Assembly (NCBI GenBank): GCA_964554415.1
Contig: CAZKON010000020.1
Coordinates: 1 to 15,487 of the forward strand
From: JAGVXD01 sp964554415
GTDB taxonomy: Archaea > Nanobdellota > Nanobdellia > Pacearchaeales > GW2011-AR1
Direction of reading: 5' to 3'
Length of the DNA: 15,487 nucleotides
Shown: piece after piece, positions 6,468 to 12,731 of the stretch
Position numbering within the stretch: the first letter of the stretch is position 1
How the letters are laid out: every line of letters starts with the position of its first letter
Translations under genes and position numbers: made by a program
The notes under the pieces: model-generated
The model's input: the letters and a program-made list of their open reading frames with translations, nothing else
The model's database searches: none
Told to the model about the DNA's origin: nothing

Positions 6468-6638
6468 ATGAGGAGATTAGAGATAAAGCATCAAAAAAAG
6501 ATAATTGTAGAAAATTTTACAGGATTTTTAAGAAGAAAGATAGTTCCTAATGGGACGAGTGCTAGAGTAAATTGTCCTAAAGAATACTTGGGAAAAGAAG
6601 CTTATTTAATAATTCTCGATGATAAAAATGAGATATAA
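6468..6638 (+). CDS. DUF2080-like putative transposon-encoded protein
   Basis: The protein has 56 residues and begins MRRLEIKHQKKIIVENFTGF. The family pattern follows: RKIVPNGTSARVNCPKEYLGKEAYLIIL, matching the F-L-x-R-x-V-x-P-x-G-x-S-A-R-h-x-x-P-K-x-h-h-G-K core of DUF2080 transposon-associated proteins, which look like small AbrB/SpoVT-type beta proteins. These are often next to archaeal insertion-sequence transposases, but no transposase is present here, so this is probably a solo relic or a domesticated copy. The start is supported by a well-spaced TATA box. It marks the right edge of the accessory island between the DUF106 gene and psmA. Confidence 0.75.
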   Translation: MRRLEIKHQKKIIVENFTGFLRRKIVPNGTSARVNCPKEYLGKEAYLIILDDKNEI

Positions 6639-6852
6639 AAATATCATACTTGTTAGGAAATGTAATATTTCCTTCCATTTTTCTCCTGAATCTCTGTATG
6701 GGCCATGGTAATATTATGACTACACTGAATGCTAAATAAGTACGGGGGTAGTCATATGTAGTCACTTATCTGCTCACCTTTCAAAGTTGCAGCCGATGTA
6801 TTTAAACCTACATCGCTGTAAGATGTTGTATAATTGCCTATGACCGGAAAGT
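6639..6852. other. Intergenic region with three short hairpins
   Basis: No gene is seen in these 214 nt between convergent genes. AGGAAAT (6655-6661) pairs with ATTTCCT (6667-6673), followed by a T-rich tract that could terminate the DUF2080 transcript. ATGACTAC (6716-6723) pairs with GTAGTCAT (6748-6755) around a 24-nt loop. CGATGTA (6794-6800) pairs with TACATCG (6809-6815) and could terminate psmA from the other strand. The middle repeat may be a remnant of a mobile element end. Confidence 0.45.
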
Positions 6853-7578
6853 TCACTTCACAAACTTTTTCAGTTCATCGCCATGCAGGCGAACCAGTTC
6901 TCCCTCACTATTCTTCACATAACCAACGTCAAATCTCTGTATGTCAAAGTTCTTTTCAAGTATTTCTTTAAAGATTTTAAGAGCAAATTTGATTCCCTCT
7001 TCAATGCTCATCTCTTCTCTGAGATCTTTTCTTAGAATTTCCTTGATTTTTTCATCATTCTCGCCGATGGCATTTGCTTTGTAAGATAAGAAATTGCCAG
7101 TGACATCTGAAGTGTATAAATATGCTTTTTCCTTGTGGACACCGCCAATCAAGAAAGAAACTCCATATGGTCGTGCGCCGCCATATTGTGTAAACATCTG
7201 TTTTCTGTCAGCAATCATGCGGATGACTGCCAATGGTTCAATTGCCGAGCCGTAGGTGACTCGATTTTGTTGTGCAAGCACTTGTGCCTGATCAACCAAA
7301 ATGCGCGCATCAGAAAGAATGCCCGCCGCAGTAGCAACAATATGCGCATCAATCTCATAAATTTTGTTCATTGATTCTGAAACAACAAGCTTGTCTCTGT
7401 GTCTCCTGTCAGCAATCATCACAAAACCGTCTTTGCATACAAGACCAATGCTGGAGCTGCCTAAGCGAACTGTCTTTTCAGCATATTCAACCTGAAGCAA
7501 ATGCCCGTCGGGAGAAAACATAGTCGCTGCTCGGTCATAGCCCATTGCCTGGTGTTGCATTTCAGAAGGAATTTCCAT
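6853..7578 (-). CDS. psmA: 20S proteasome alpha subunit
   Basis: This subunit forms the outer rings of the 20S proteasome, gates substrate entry and docks the ATPase (PAN or Cdc48). The 241-residue length is typical. The N-terminal gate and signature are clear: YDRAATMFSPDGHLLQVEYA at residues 14-33, with the YDR gating motif. GGARPYGVS, in the middle of the protein, is another hallmark. It lacks the N-terminal catalytic Thr, so it is an alpha and not a beta subunit. It is divergent from the SBDS/exosome operon; many archaea have psmA at the head of that operon in the same direction, so this one appears inverted or separated. A Shine-Dalgarno-like AAGGAG sits 8 nt before the ATG. Confidence 0.97.
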   Translation of the reverse strand: MEIPSEMQHQAMGYDRAATMFSPDGHLLQVEYAEKTVRLGSSSIGLVCKDGFVMIADRRHRDKLVVSESMNKIYEIDAHIVATAAGILSDARILVDQAQVLAQQNRVTYGSAIEPLAVIRMIADRKQMFTQYGGARPYGVSFLIGGVHKEKAYLYTSDVTGNFLSYKANAIGENDEKIKEILRKDLREEMSIEEGIKFALKIFKEILEKNFDIQRFDVGYVKNSEGELVRLHGDELKKFVK

Positions 7579-7586
7579 AAAATTAT

Positions 7587-7625
7587 CTCCTTAATATTGA
7601 TGTGTGGAAGTAGGGCTATTTAAGC
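7587..7625 (-). promoter_or_regulatory. psmA promoter and ribosome binding site
   Basis: On the minus strand a TATA-like CTTAAATAG (7617-7625) lies about 43 nt before the psmA ATG, and AAGGAG (7587-7592) lies 8 nt before it. This predicts a short leader of about 17 nt, so psmA is probably not leaderless. Confidence 0.5.
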
Positions 7626-7648
7626 TTTTCTCACAAATTTTTTCCTTC

Positions 7649-7793
7649 ATTACATTTTGAGTTGAATACTCCGCAGCTTGCTGCGGCTCAAAATGTAATT
7701 AGAGAATTCCGTCTTGAACCGAGTGCAATACCCCGCAGCTTGCTGCGGAGAGAGCGAAGCGAACGGTGGGATGCACGAGGTTAGGAATTCTCT
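7649..7793. repeat. Paired hairpins with REP-like palindromic cores
   Basis: Hairpin A has a 13-bp stem, 7649-7661 with 7687-7699 (ATTACATTTTGAG). One base later, hairpin B has a 10-bp stem, 7701-7710 with 7784-7793 (AGAGAATTCC). Each loop holds a copy of AATACYCCGCAGCTTGCTGC plus GG (7665-7686 and 7727-7748, one mismatch), whose CCGCAGC-TT-GCTGCGG core is itself a 7-bp hairpin. The loop of B has further pairing inside it (AACC with GGTT, GTGCA with TGCAC), making a long imperfect hairpin. The spacing and the AGAGAATT start of B match the modules before the 16S gene. The GC-rich cores look like REP elements. Confidence 0.8.
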
Positions 7794-7808
7794 TTATTCA
7801 CGCAAATC

Positions 7809-7816
7809 TTTATTAA
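7809..7816 (+). promoter_or_regulatory. TATA box for the SBDS/exosome operon
   Basis: TTTATTAA is centred 25.5 nt before the SBDS ATG at 7838, which fits a leaderless mRNA. Confidence 0.5.
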
Positions 7817-7837
7817 CTTCTTCTTTTATCATCCCTT

Positions 7838-8512
7838 ATGCCAAAAGTAACTGCGCGAACAAAAGTCAAAGGTAAGCATTTCGAAGTGCATGTAGACCTT
7901 GATGAAGCTCTGAAAGTCAAGGCAGGCAAGGGAGATATTTTATCTGCTTTAGATACTCCGAGCGTTTATACAGACATTAAGAAAGGTCAAATTGCTCCTC
8001 AGAAAGATTTGATGGATGCGTTTGGTACATCAGATATTTACGAAATCGCGAGAAAGATAATTCAGACTGGCGAAGTTCAGAAAACTCAGGAATTCAGAGA
8101 CGCTGAGCGCGAAAACCGCATCAAGCAAGTTATTAATCTTTTGCTCAAAAACGCAGTTGACCAGCGCGGAATACCATACACTGAAGAGCGTCTTCGCCGC
8201 GGCATAGAAGAGGTTCATTATAGTATTGACAATCGCCCCGCAGAGCAGCAGCTTCCTTCATTGCTTGAAAAGCTGAAGACAATTCTGCCCATTCGTGTTG
8301 AAACTAAGAAAATCCGCCTAGTGATTCCTGCGCGTTTCACAGGACAAGTCTATGGTTTGCTTAAAGACTATAAAGAGAGTGAAGATTGGCTGGCAAATGG
8401 AGACCTTTCAGCAATCATCAATATTCCTGCAGGCATGCAAATTGATTTCTACGAGAAGCTCAACGCAGTCACACACGGAGCCATTCAGAGTCAGGAACTT
8501 GAAAAGAAATAG
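7838..8512 (+). CDS. Ribosome maturation protein SBDS (Sdo1)
   Basis: This is the archaeal homologue of the Shwachman-Bodian-Diamond protein. In eukaryotes, SBDS acts with EFL1 to release eIF6 from the 60S subunit; archaeal members bind the large subunit. The 224-residue protein shows the N-terminal FYSH-like domain (TARTKVKGKHFEVHVDLDEAL and LDTPSVYTDIKKGQIA), the region DAFGTSDIYEIARKIIQTGEVQKT, and a central helical part with RENRIKQVINLLLKNAVDQR. The C-terminal ferredoxin-like domain begins near ILPIRVETKKIRLVIPARF. It is the first gene of the exosome cluster, an order conserved in many archaea, and is probably translated leaderless. The length is slightly below usual but no domain is missing. 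Confidence 0.96.
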   Translation: MPKVTARTKVKGKHFEVHVDLDEALKVKAGKGDILSALDTPSVYTDIKKGQIAPQKDLMDAFGTSDIYEIARKIIQTGEVQKTQEFRDAERENRIKQVINLLLKNAVDQRGIPYTEERLRRGIEEVHYSIDNRPAEQQLPSLLEKLKTILPIRVETKKIRLVIPARFTGQVYGLLKDYKESEDWLANGDLSAIINIPAGMQIDFYEKLNAVTHGAIQSQELEKK

Positions 8513-8518
8513 AAATCT

Positions 8519-8526
8519 TTTTAAAG
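8519..8526 (+). promoter_or_regulatory. TATA-like box before rrp4
   Basis: TTTTAAAG lies just after the SBDS stop and would start transcription near 8549, about 38 nt before the rrp4 ATG. A 6-bp hairpin (TAGGAA 8556-8561 with TTCCTA 8573-8578) would fall in that leader. An internal promoter is possible but unproven. Confidence 0.35.
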
Positions 8527-8586
8527 CCTCGCTAATACAACTCTTCAGAATAGATTAGGAACAAGAGACTATTTCCTATTATTGAC

Positions 8587-9309
8587 ATGATTGAGAATAA
8601 CAACTTTATACACGAAGCCCAACAGACAAGTTATGAAAATAATCCTAAGAAACGACGCGCCGTTGTACCTGGAGAAGTAATTGTATCTGGTGAAGATTAT
8701 TTGCCAAGCGACGGCACACGAAGAGAAGGCAAAGACATTCTGGCTAATCGCTTTGGTCTTGCAGAAGAGGCAGGAAAAGTTATTAAAGTGCTCGCGATTA
8801 CAGGAGCATTCATTCCGCGAAGAAATAATGTTGTCATAGGTCGTGTTACAAACATCACAATGAACGGCTGGTTAGTAGACATTGATGCGGCAAATTTAGG
8901 TTTTATTCCTATTGATGAATCGCCCCGATTTATTAACAAAAGCGAGATGAATCAGTTTCTCAACATTGGAGATATAGTCTCAGCAAAAATTTGGTCAATA
9001 ACCGCGAGAGGCATAGACCTCTCTCTAAAGGGGGTAGGATTGGGCAAGCTAGACGGTGGATTTATCTTTCATGTTATTCCAAATCGAGTCCCGCGGGTCA
9101 TAGGTCGTGAGGGAAGCATGATTAATCTTATTAAGGAAAAGACAGGATGCAATATAATTGCAGGACAGAACGGATGGATATGGGTGCGTGGAACAAGTCT
9201 TGATGCGCAAATCCACGCAAGAAAAGCAATAGAGTTTGTTACTGACAAAGTATATGTAGAAGGATTAACTGAGAAAATGGAGGATTGGTTCGAGGAGCAG
9301 AAAGTATGA
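8587..9309 (+). CDS. rrp4: Exosome RNA-binding subunit Rrp4
   Basis: Rrp4 forms part of the RNA-binding cap on the archaeal exosome ring and guides RNA 3' ends to the Rrp41-Rrp42 chamber. In this 240-residue protein an N-terminal domain (about 25-65, VVPGEVIVSGEDYLPSDGT) precedes an S1 domain (about 75-148, IPRRNNVVIGRVTNIT...GIDLSLK). A KH domain follows (about 160-222), with the GxxG-type loop VIGREGSMI. The first 24 residues (Asn/Gln-rich, then KKRR) are an extra tail. Its stop overlaps the next start as ATGA, so translation is probably coupled to the uncharacterised gene that follows. Confidence 0.96.
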   Translation: MIENNNFIHEAQQTSYENNPKKRRAVVPGEVIVSGEDYLPSDGTRREGKDILANRFGLAEEAGKVIKVLAITGAFIPRRNNVVIGRVTNITMNGWLVDIDAANLGFIPIDESPRFINKSEMNQFLNIGDIVSAKIWSITARGIDLSLKGVGLGKLDGGFIFHVIPNRVPRVIGREGSMINLIKEKTGCNIIAGQNGWIWVRGTSLDAQIHARKAIEFVTDKVYVEGLTEKMEDWFEEQKV

Positions 9310-9725
9310 ACTTAGAATATATGACTGCAAAAGTAAGGAATGTGAACTCTGTAGAAAGTATATCTGTGCATTTAGAGAGTGATGCAGAAAAGATGATGCT
9401 ATCTGAACTTGGATTTCCTACAAATATAAATGATTTCAAGCTGGGCGATGCAGTTGTTCTTATACAGCATCTTGCGCAACAAGGTGTTACACTTGACCAA
9501 AGAGCACGGGAAATAGTTAGGGAACGAGGATACGAATGGCGCAGAGAGCAGTCTTTGCAGGATATTCAACCTACAACAGCACTCTATCTTGATGCATACG
9601 CGCGCCTTAATGAAATATACACAGAGCATGCGCGCATGATTCGATGTCTTGACGATAAGGTGTATCAAGAAGATAGAGAGCGTCAGAAAATAATTAAAGA
9701 TATCATACAGAGGACGCAAAAATGA
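9306..9725 (+). CDS. Uncharacterised protein inserted between rrp4 and rrp41
   Basis: I do not recognise this 139-residue protein. The N-terminal half (TAKVRNVNSVESISVHLES...FKLGDAVVLIQHLA) looks like alternating strands and could be a small barrel or an RNA-binding fold. The C-terminal half (from LDQRAREIVRERGYEWRREQ) is helical and rich in Arg and Glu, and ends in QEDRERQKIIKDIIQRTQK. The ATG at 9306 was chosen over a GTG at 9285 because it makes an ATGA overlap with the rrp4 stop. The ORF's own stop overlaps the rrp41 ATG in the same way (9722-9725). This double coupling inside the exosome operon argues for a role with the exosome, for example as a cofactor or adaptor, but that is inference. 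Most archaea have rrp4 and rrp41 adjacent. Confidence 0.85.
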   Translation: MNLEYMTAKVRNVNSVESISVHLESDAEKMMLSELGFPTNINDFKLGDAVVLIQHLAQQGVTLDQRAREIVRERGYEWRREQSLQDIQPTTALYLDAYARLNEIYTEHARMIRCLDDKVYQEDRERQKIIKDIIQRTQK

Positions 9726-10420
9726 CTCTCAAGCGTCACGATGGTCGCAAGGCAAATGAGCTTCGTCCAATGAGTGCAAAAGTTGGGGTCATTCCAAATG
9801 CAGATGGTTCTGCCATGTTCAGTTTTGGAAAAACAATTGCCATCGCAGCAGTCTATGGTCCGAGACAACTCCACCCTCAGCATATGCAGAACCCTGCAAC
9901 AGGAATCCTTAGATGCAATTATGATTTGTTAAGCTTCTCAGTCTATGAGCGCAAAAAACCAGGACCATCTCGCCGTTCACAAGAACTATCAAAAGTAACT
10001 CAGTGGGCACTTCAGCCAGCACTTGACCTCAGCGAATTCCCGAACACAGTAATTGACGTAGAAATTTATATAATTCAGGCAGATGCAGGCACACGCACTG
10101 CAGGAATCAACGCGGCAGCTCTTGCACTCGCTCATGCAGGCATTCCCATGAAGAATCTCATATCTTCAGTAGCAGTGGGTAAACTAGACAAAGAACTGGT
10201 TGTTGATTTGGACAAAAGCGAAGAGGATTTTGAGGAAGGCGAAGGTCCAACTGATTTTCCGGTAGCGAAACTTGCTAACACCTCTCAATATACTCTTTTG
10301 CAGCTCGACGGCAAAATACAGCCTGAACGCGTTCCAGAAGTGCTAAAACTTGCTGATGCGGCTTGTGCTGATATTTATGAAGTGCAAAAGAAAGCTCTTA
10401 AGGAGGTCGTGGAACAATGA
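9722..10420 (+). CDS. rrp41: Exosome catalytic subunit Rrp41 (RNase PH fold)
   Basis: Rrp41 is the phosphorolytic 3'-5' exoribonuclease subunit, active in a hexamer with Rrp42. The 232-residue protein shows the RNase PH pattern: LKRHDGRKANELRPMSAKVGVI at the start, DGSAMFSFGKTIAIAAVYGPR, and RRSQELSKVTQWALQPAL. IIQADAGTRTAGINAAALAL corresponds to the conserved DGGTR-like element. The acidic loop DLDKSEEDFEEGEGPTDFPVA carries the Asp (Asp178 here) at the position of the catalytic Asp in other Rrp41 proteins. Both ends overlap neighbours by ATGA, with the orphan gene upstream and rrp42 downstream. Activity is expected to be intact. Confidence 0.97.
   Translation: MTLKRHDGRKANELRPMSAKVGVIPNADGSAMFSFGKTIAIAAVYGPRQLHPQHMQNPATGILRCNYDLLSFSVYERKKPGPSRRSQELSKVTQWALQPALDLSEFPNTVIDVEIYIIQADAGTRTAGINAAALALAHAGIPMKNLISSVAVGKLDKELVVDLDKSEEDFEEGEGPTDFPVAKLANTSQYTLLQLDGKIQPERVPEVLKLADAACADIYEVQKKALKEVVEQ
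10400..10407 (+). promoter_or_regulatory. Shine-Dalgarno site for rrp42
   Basis: AAGGAGGT inside the 3' end of rrp41 lies 9 nt before the rrp42 ATG at 10417. It is a near-perfect anti-SD match and fixes that start. It shows that operon-internal genes in this genome can use SD initiation while leading genes appear leaderless. Confidence 0.75.
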
Positions 10421-11232
10421 GCTCGATGGAAGCTTCAAATGCAACGATTGAGACATTCAAGCGGATGTTTGAGCAGGGTAAAAGGTTTGATGGTCGAGCT
10501 CTGTTAGACTTGCGTCAGATAACTGCCGAAGCTAAAGTTTCAAATTCAGCAGAAGGAAGCGCCCGTGTCCGTCTTGGCAAGACAGAAGTTCTGGCAGGTG
10601 TCAAGCTATCTCCAGGAATACCTTATCCTGACTCCATGGATAAAGGTAATCTTATTGTATCCGGAGACTTATTGCCTCTCGCTTCACCTCGCTTCGAGTC
10701 AGGTCCTCCCGGTTTTGAAGCAATTGAACTTCCACGTCTCGTGGACAGAGCAATAAGGGAGTCTCATATTATTGAGCTTTCAAAACTTGTAATAAAACCA
10801 AACGAAAAAGTGTGGACAGTCTATATAGATATATATCCTATTAACGACGACGGAAATATTCTTGACGCGTCCCTGATGGCCTGCCTTGTTGCTCTCAAGA
10901 GCGCGCAGATTCCTGCCCTCAATGAAAACAATTTGGTAGATTACGATAAACCTGCAACAGGTAAGATTCCTCTTTCTGCCGAAATAATGCCCCTCTCCTT
11001 TAGTTTCTTTAAGTTAGGGAATACACTTGTAATGGATCCAACACGTGAGGAAGAAGAATCAATGGAAGTACGCATAACATTTGGTGTCTCAAAATGGAAG
11101 GGGCAGTACATGATTAACTCATGCCAAAAAAGCGGAGCAATGCCTTTAGACCGCGCAGAGATTGAGAAAATTGTTGTTTTGCTCCCAAAAAAATACGAAG
11201 AAGTCATAGAAAGGCTTAAAAAGTTCTTTTAG
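10417..11232 (+). CDS. rrp42: Exosome ring subunit Rrp42
   Basis: Rrp42 is the non-catalytic RNase PH-fold partner that forms the hexameric exosome ring with Rrp41 and contributes to RNA and phosphate binding. The 271-residue protein has the expected start (GKRFDGRALLDLRQITAEAK), RVRLGKTEVLAGVKL, and the Rrp42-type PLASPRFESGPPGFEAIELPRLVDRAIRES. It then shows VWTVYIDIYPINDDGNILDASLMACLVAL. The Asp-rich catalytic element of Rrp41 is absent, as is normal for Rrp42. The gene overlaps rrp41 by ATGA and has a strong SD site. rpoK follows after 11 nt. Confidence 0.97.
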   Translation: MSSMEASNATIETFKRMFEQGKRFDGRALLDLRQITAEAKVSNSAEGSARVRLGKTEVLAGVKLSPGIPYPDSMDKGNLIVSGDLLPLASPRFESGPPGFEAIELPRLVDRAIRESHIIELSKLVIKPNEKVWTVYIDIYPINDDGNILDASLMACLVALKSAQIPALNENNLVDYDKPATGKIPLSAEIMPLSFSFFKLGNTLVMDPTREEEESMEVRITFGVSKWKGQYMINSCQKSGAMPLDRAEIEKIVVLLPKKYEEVIERLKKFF

Positions 11233-11243
11233 GACAGAATAAT

Positions 11244-11606
11244 ATGAATGAACATTTTACTAGATATGAAGTAGCGAGGATTATCGGTGCACGCGCTCTT
11301 CAGATTGCAATGGACGCCCCTCTGCTTGTGAAAGTCAATGAGCCAACGCTTAAAATTATGAAATATGATGCACTAAAGATTGCGGATTATGAATTTAAGG
11401 CAGGTGCCCTTCCTATAACTATCAACCGGCCCCTGCCACAACGAAGGAAGGACAAGCTTACTGCAGTAAAAGAAGACCACGTTTCAGACGAAGAACTTGC
11501 GGCAAAAGAGCAGGAGGTTGAGAAAGAAATTGTTGAGGATGCGCCGGAGCTGGGTCTTGTCGATGAAGATGAAATGGAAATGGAACCTGCCCAGACTGAA
11601 GAGTAA
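11244..11606 (+). CDS. rpoK: DNA-directed RNA polymerase subunit K (RpoK/RPB6-like)
   Basis: RpoK is the archaeal counterpart of RPB6 and bacterial omega; it helps assemble and stabilise the polymerase. Residues 6-60 give the diagnostic pattern TRYEVARIIGARALQIAMDAPLL followed by IADYEFKAGALPITINRPLP. The domain is complete by about residue 68. The remaining 50 residues form an acidic tail (SDEELAAKEQEVEKEIVEDA and onward to EEDEMEME-like sequence) that is longer than in most archaeal RpoK proteins. It follows rrp42 closely and probably belongs to the same transcript. The enolase gene that often lies between rpoK and rpsB in other archaea is replaced here by a secreted and a membrane protein. 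Confidence 0.95.
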   Translation: MNEHFTRYEVARIIGARALQIAMDAPLLVKVNEPTLKIMKYDALKIADYEFKAGALPITINRPLPQRRKDKLTAVKEDHVSDEELAAKEQEVEKEIVEDAPELGLVDEDEMEMEPAQTEE

Positions 11607-11622
11607 TCTTTCCCCAGAAACG

Positions 11623-11630
11623 TTTATAAA
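11623..11630 (+). promoter_or_regulatory. TATA box for the discoidin-type protein
   Basis: TTTATAAA is centred 25.5 nt before the ATG at 11652, which predicts a leaderless transcript separate from the exosome operon. Confidence 0.55.
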
Positions 11631-11651
11631 CAACAGACATTATTAAGAAAG

Positions 11652-12410
11652 ATGTACAAAAAGATTGTGCTCGTTATTTTAGTATCTTTGTTTTTGGTTA
11701 TAGGAGCAAGTTTCGCCAGTGCCTTTACTTTATCATCATGGTTCAAGAATCTTTTTACCGGAAATGTCGTCGAGGGTGAAAATAACACTCCGGCAGGATC
11801 TCAGGTGCCATCAAACATTCCTGCAGAATCATTAGCTTCAGGTGCAGCAGATCTTGGGTGTGGAACATACGAACTTGAAACACCAAAAGGAGCAGTCGCA
11901 AGTAGCCAGTTCAATAATTATCGGGCAGCAAATGCAATTGACGATAATTCCGAAACACACTGGTTTGGAGACCCTGCGCTTAAATATCCAAAAACAATTG
12001 ATCTTGATCTGGGAGGAAAGAGGTGTATAGATGCTGTTGAAATAAATGTTTTCATTTGGGACATTCCTTTGAAACTCGAAGTACATGTCTCAGATGATGC
12101 TCATGAATGGCGCAAGGTCTCAGATGAAGTAGTCTTGAAGGAAGGTGCGAAATTCGAGCGTATTGAATTTCCAGAAACAACTGGTAGGTATGTAAGAATT
12201 AATGAGATTGCAGGCAAGCGCCCATATGGTGCCCTGAGTGAGATTAAGGTAAGCGCAGCGCGGCAGGGAACAGCAGGCTCACAAGAGGGAGCAAAGCTCA
12301 CAGTAGAAAATGTCTTTGGCGGTGCAGGTCCGGAAAAGTATTATGAAATCAACGGCAAGCGGGTTTATCTTGAAATCGACGGCACTCCTGTTGAGGAATA
12401 TTTCAGATGA
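11652..12410 (+). CDS. Secreted or membrane-anchored protein with F5/8 type C (discoidin) domain
   Basis: The 252-residue protein starts with a signal peptide or anchor (MYKKIVLVILVSLFLVIGAS, ending near residue 24 at FASAF). It is followed by WFKNLFTGNVVEGEN; a similar GNVV-type segment after the signal is, as I recall, frequent in exported proteins of DPANN archaea. Residues about 68-202 form a discoidin-like beta domain: AANAIDDNSETHWFGDP is the ligand-loop pattern, KTIDLDLGGKRCIDAVEI and KLEVHVSDDAHEWRKV are core strands, and TGRYVRINEIAG ends it. Cys70 and Cys125 could form the disulfide common in this fold. Such domains bind sugars or membranes at the cell surface. The last 40 residues are unassigned. 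Its stop overlaps the next gene by ATGA. Confidence 0.85.
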   Translation: MYKKIVLVILVSLFLVIGASFASAFTLSSWFKNLFTGNVVEGENNTPAGSQVPSNIPAESLASGAADLGCGTYELETPKGAVASSQFNNYRAANAIDDNSETHWFGDPALKYPKTIDLDLGGKRCIDAVEINVFIWDIPLKLEVHVSDDAHEWRKVSDEVVLKEGAKFERIEFPETTGRYVRINEIAGKRPYGALSEIKVSAARQGTAGSQEGAKLTVENVFGGAGPEKYYEINGKRVYLEIDGTPVEEYFR

Positions 12411-12604
12411 GATTTAAAGGAATAAAGATTCTAGCTTTAATAATGCTTATTATACCCTTAGTGTTACTTTTATTTGAAATACAAATACCTGGAATTGGTA
12501 ATGACCTATTATCACTTTTTGTTTTTCTCGGTATCTTATTTATCGGGTTGCTTATAAGTGTTGTCACGTTATTAGTAGAGAAATTCTCCAGACCTCCATC
12601 ATAA
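12407..12604 (+). CDS. Small two-helix membrane protein
   Basis: The 65-residue protein is mostly hydrophobic, with two predicted membrane helices (about 6-24 and 34-57), a short loop EIQIPGIGNDL and a basic C-terminus (EKFSRPPS). I do not recognise a family. The start codon overlaps the stop of the discoidin-type gene, so the two are translationally coupled and this protein may help localise or anchor the secreted one. Confidence 0.7.
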   Translation: MRFKGIKILALIMLIIPLVLLLFEIQIPGIGNDLLSLFVFLGILFIGLLISVVTLLVEKFSRPPS

Positions 12605-12634
12605 TTGTACTAAACAAGTAAAGAATTAAATAAA

Positions 12635-12682
12635 TTAAATTATTCGGTTTCGTCAAGTAATTTACATCTCCGAATAATTTAA
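12635..12682. repeat. Single 13-bp hairpin overlapping the rpsB TATA box
   Basis: TTAAATTATTCGG (12635-12647) pairs perfectly with 12670-12682 around a 22-nt loop. Stem and loop sizes match the paired hairpins elsewhere in the window, and the ATTCGG/CCGAAT foot resembles the stem at 14556-14599. No partner hairpin with a complementary loop was found nearby. Confidence 0.75.
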
Positions 12683-12685
12683 ATA
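12678..12685 (+). promoter_or_regulatory. TATA box for rpsB
   Basis: TTTAAATA overlaps the 3' arm of the hairpin. The predicted start lies at the ATG at 12708, 26.5 nt from the box centre, which opens a seven-codon ORF ahead of rpsB. Confidence 0.5.
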
Positions 12686-12707
12686 CCTTGCTTTTATCTC
12701 TTAATCA

Positions 12708-12731
12708 ATGCTGTTTCGCAGCAGAAGATGA
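12708..12731 (+). CDS. Possible leaderless mini-ORF before rpsB
   Basis: The sequence encodes MLFRSRR and a TGA that overlaps the ATG at 12728 as ATGA. The start is at leaderless distance from the TATA box, as for the mini-ORF before secY. It may feed ribosomes to rpsB or sense translation. A TGCTG/CAGCA hairpin (12709-12723) covers it. Too short to be certain. Confidence 0.25.
   Translation: MLFRSRR

Noticed and set aside
9285..9305. GTG start extending the exosome-operon orphan by seven residues
   Set aside because: The ATG at 9306 makes an ATGA overlap with the rrp4 stop, matching the other junctions of the operon.
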